NCBI GenBank assembly: GCA_017630975.1
Contig: JAGBUF010000146.1
Coordinates: 1-15,493 of the forward strand
DNA from: Paraprevotella sp.
GTDB lineage: Bacteria > Bacteroidota > Bacteroidia > Bacteroidales > Bacteroidaceae
Reading direction: 5' to 3'
Length of the DNA stretch: 15,493 nt
Shown here: positions 14,187 through 15,493 of the stretch, in pieces
Layout of the letters: each line of letters starts with the position of its first letter
Position numbering within the stretch: the stretch's first letter is position 1
Translations under genes and position numbers: made by a program
Notes under the pieces: model-generated
What the model was told of the DNA's origin: nothing
The model's input: the letters and a program-made list of their open reading frames with translations, nothing else
Databases searched by the model: none

Positions 14187-15493
14187 TTACTTTACAATAA
14201 ACTTACGTCCATTCTTCACGTAGATACCACGAGGCAGATCGTTTCCTTGCATTTGTACTCCATTCAAGTTATACACCTTGTCATCATACATCACATCCAA
14301 TCCGTCTACTACCTCCGGACTTACAATATCAGTGAAACCATCATCATTGAACGACAAGACAAGAGGTGCTACATTTCCACCTGCAGGAACTGCTATAAAT
14401 GCACGGTATAAGGCAGTCTTCGTCTCAGCACCCATCTTGGCAAGTCTTTTTCCATCAGCTGTAATACCATAGTTAATAGTGCTGGCGTATTCACCATCGG
14501 GAACCTTATTGACATAGGAACCTACAAACCTCAAATCGCCTTGTTGCACTTTGTAATATGAAGAAGTAAAATCGGTTTCCGGATCACGACCAAGCAAAAC
14601 ATATGTTCCAGGCTCTTCAGCATAAACAATATAAGGAACATTTTTGTTGTTAGCACTCTCATTTTCCACCACCTTACTGAAAGTTACTTCGCCTGTACTA
14701 CTATTGTAAGCACTGAGTTTGTATACCGTTAATCCAGCGGGTATTTTGGTAACCTGCAGTTTGTTAAACGGCACACACAAAGAATTGTATCCTGCCTTGA
14801 AAGTTCTGGTCAATGAGGTCCAATTACCATTACTTGTTCCATTTTGAGTTGGTAGTGCTATTGAATTTTCCTTGAAAGCACGATATTTTTGATTGTTATA
14901 ATAGATGTTCGTATTTGTCGTAGGCAAATAAGATACTTCTTCATCCAACTCTATTTTTGTTATCGTCGAAGGCACATCAGCAAAAACATCTTCTGCACAA
15001 GGTTTTTCATCAGTCTTAAAAGAGAATTTACTACGCAAATTTATATTCGTAAAATTTGACGGAAGTACACCCATACTACGAATCACTTGAGCAGCGTATG
15101 CTGTGGTGTTGGTATTTGCCGTACCAAAATTACCGTTTACTTTTATCTGATTTGCTACAGCACCACCGTGAATCTCTACATCAAGTCTACCCTCATTCGT
15201 CATCGTGTACCACCACTTTTCTCCAGAAAGACCATACATCTGCATAATCTCACTGAGGTTGTAGAGACCCAAACGATAGATATTTACTGTTGTCCCATTA
15301 CTGTTATTGATATAAAGTGTAGCTTCTGTGATGTCCATAGTAGGCGTGGTTGCCCATTTATTCAAAAGAGTACTTGAATTATCTGAGCCTTTATAAAAAC
15401 TGTGAATATCCAAATAATGACCCGGGCTCACTTCTTTTCCTTTTACATAACAGCCTCCACCGTTGTTTTCATATTTAGTTCCACCGGCAGTCA
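14187..15493 (-). CDS. Large extracellular protein with T9SS-like C-terminal motif, 5' end outside window
   Basis: The frame stays open to the right edge: 20 more codons (T-A-G-G-T-K-Y-E-N-N-G-G-G-C-Y ...) precede the GTG at 15431, so that GTG is not the start. The visible 434 residues are the C-terminal part. Numbered from that GTG, residues 207-222 (L-T-R-T-F-K-A-G-Y-N-S-L-C-V-P-F) and 265-275 (V-P-Y-I-V-Y-A-E-E-P-G) are landmarks of a beta-rich module frequent in secreted Prevotella-like proteins. The end, V-Y-N-L-N-G-V-Q-M then R-G-I-Y-V-K-N-G-R-K-F-I-V-K, matches the short C-terminal signal form of T9SS cargo. This suggests a secreted or surface protein. No catalytic motif is visible in this part; an enzymatic or adhesive domain may lie upstream. 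It is followed after 14 bases by the 61-residue gene. Confidence 0.85.
   Translation of the reverse strand, partial: TAGGTKYENNGGGCYVKGKEVSPGHYLDIHSFYKGSDNSSTLLNKWATTPTMDITEATLYINNSNGTTVNIYRLGLYNLSEIMQMYGLSGEKWWYTMTNEGRLDVEIHGGAVANQIKVNGNFGTANTNTTAYAAQVIRSMGVLPSNFTNINLRSKFSFKTDEKPCAEDVFADVPSTITKIELDEEVSYLPTTNTNIYYNNQKYRAFKENSIALPTQNGTSNGNWTSLTRTFKAGYNSLCVPFNKLQVTKIPAGLTVYKLSAYNSSTGEVTFSKVVENESANNKNVPYIVYAEEPGTYVLLGRDPETDFTSSYYKVQQGDLRFVGSYVNKVPDGEYASTINYGITADGKRLAKMGAETKTALYRAFIAVPAGGNVAPLVLSFNDDGFTDIVSPEVVDGLDVMYDDKVYNLNGVQMQGNDLPRGIYVKNGRKFIVK

Noticed and set aside
14015..14472. Plus-strand frames of 61 to 104 codons over 14015-14472
   Set aside because: They are antisense to the two minus-strand genes, which have better start, ribosome-site and motif support.
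14187..15431. GTG at 15431 as the start of the right-hand minus-strand gene
   Set aside because: The frame continues for 20 more codons to the edge, and no signal sequence follows the GTG.
1..15493. CRISPR array, insertion sequence, tRNA or rRNA gene
   Set aside because: No regularly spaced repeats, transposase-like frames with flanking inverted repeats, or cloverleaf patterns were seen on either strand.

Overview
The window looks like a Bacteroidales chromosome (Prevotella, Paraprevotella or a relative). The reasons are a SusD-family gene, a run of lipoproteins with acidic residues after the lipobox cysteine, BACON-like and DUF4458-like domains, A-rich leaders with few Shine-Dalgarno sites, and a type IX secretion (T9SS) type A sorting domain. 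Typical Bacteroides species generally lack T9SS, which favours a Prevotella-like lineage. This is inference from gene content only.

Positions 1-12519 form one rightward operon of seven genes with gaps of 6 to 41 bases, closed by a strong intrinsic terminator at 12550-12588. In order: the 3' part of a susD-like gene, a DUF4843-like lipoprotein, a BACON-like/DUF5003-like lipoprotein, a DUF4458-like plus leucine-rich-repeat (LRR) lipoprotein, a BACON plus LRR lipoprotein, a second DUF4458-like plus LRR lipoprotein, and a 913-residue secreted protein with about six similar beta-modules and a T9SS sorting domain. A susC partner is expected just upstream, outside the window. No glycoside hydrolase, polysaccharide lyase, sulfatase, peptidase or regulator is visible. 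The operon therefore reads as a surface capture-and-import system made of binding proteins: a SusCD transporter, accessory lipoproteins with protein- or glycan-recognition folds, and one T9SS-exported multidomain protein. Peptides or glycoproteins are plausible ligands, by analogy with peptide-importing SusCD/RagAB systems.

Positions 12685-13734 carry a separate rightward gene for a lipoprotein with RHS/YD-like beta-hairpin motifs. Positions 13735-13986 are a convergent intergenic region. On the minus strand, a large extracellular protein with a T9SS-like C-terminal motif enters from the right edge (14187-15493, 5' end missing). It is followed after 14 bases by a 61-residue orphan protein with a basic N-terminus and acidic C-terminus (13987-14172), preceded by a clear AGGAGA. 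A 15-pair hairpin at 13918-13951, perfect only when transcribed leftward, lies just after it and probably ends that transcript.

The most interesting parts are the enzyme-free SusD/LRR/BACON/T9SS operon, with its repeated and shuffled modules, and the small orphan protein coupled to the right-hand secreted protein.
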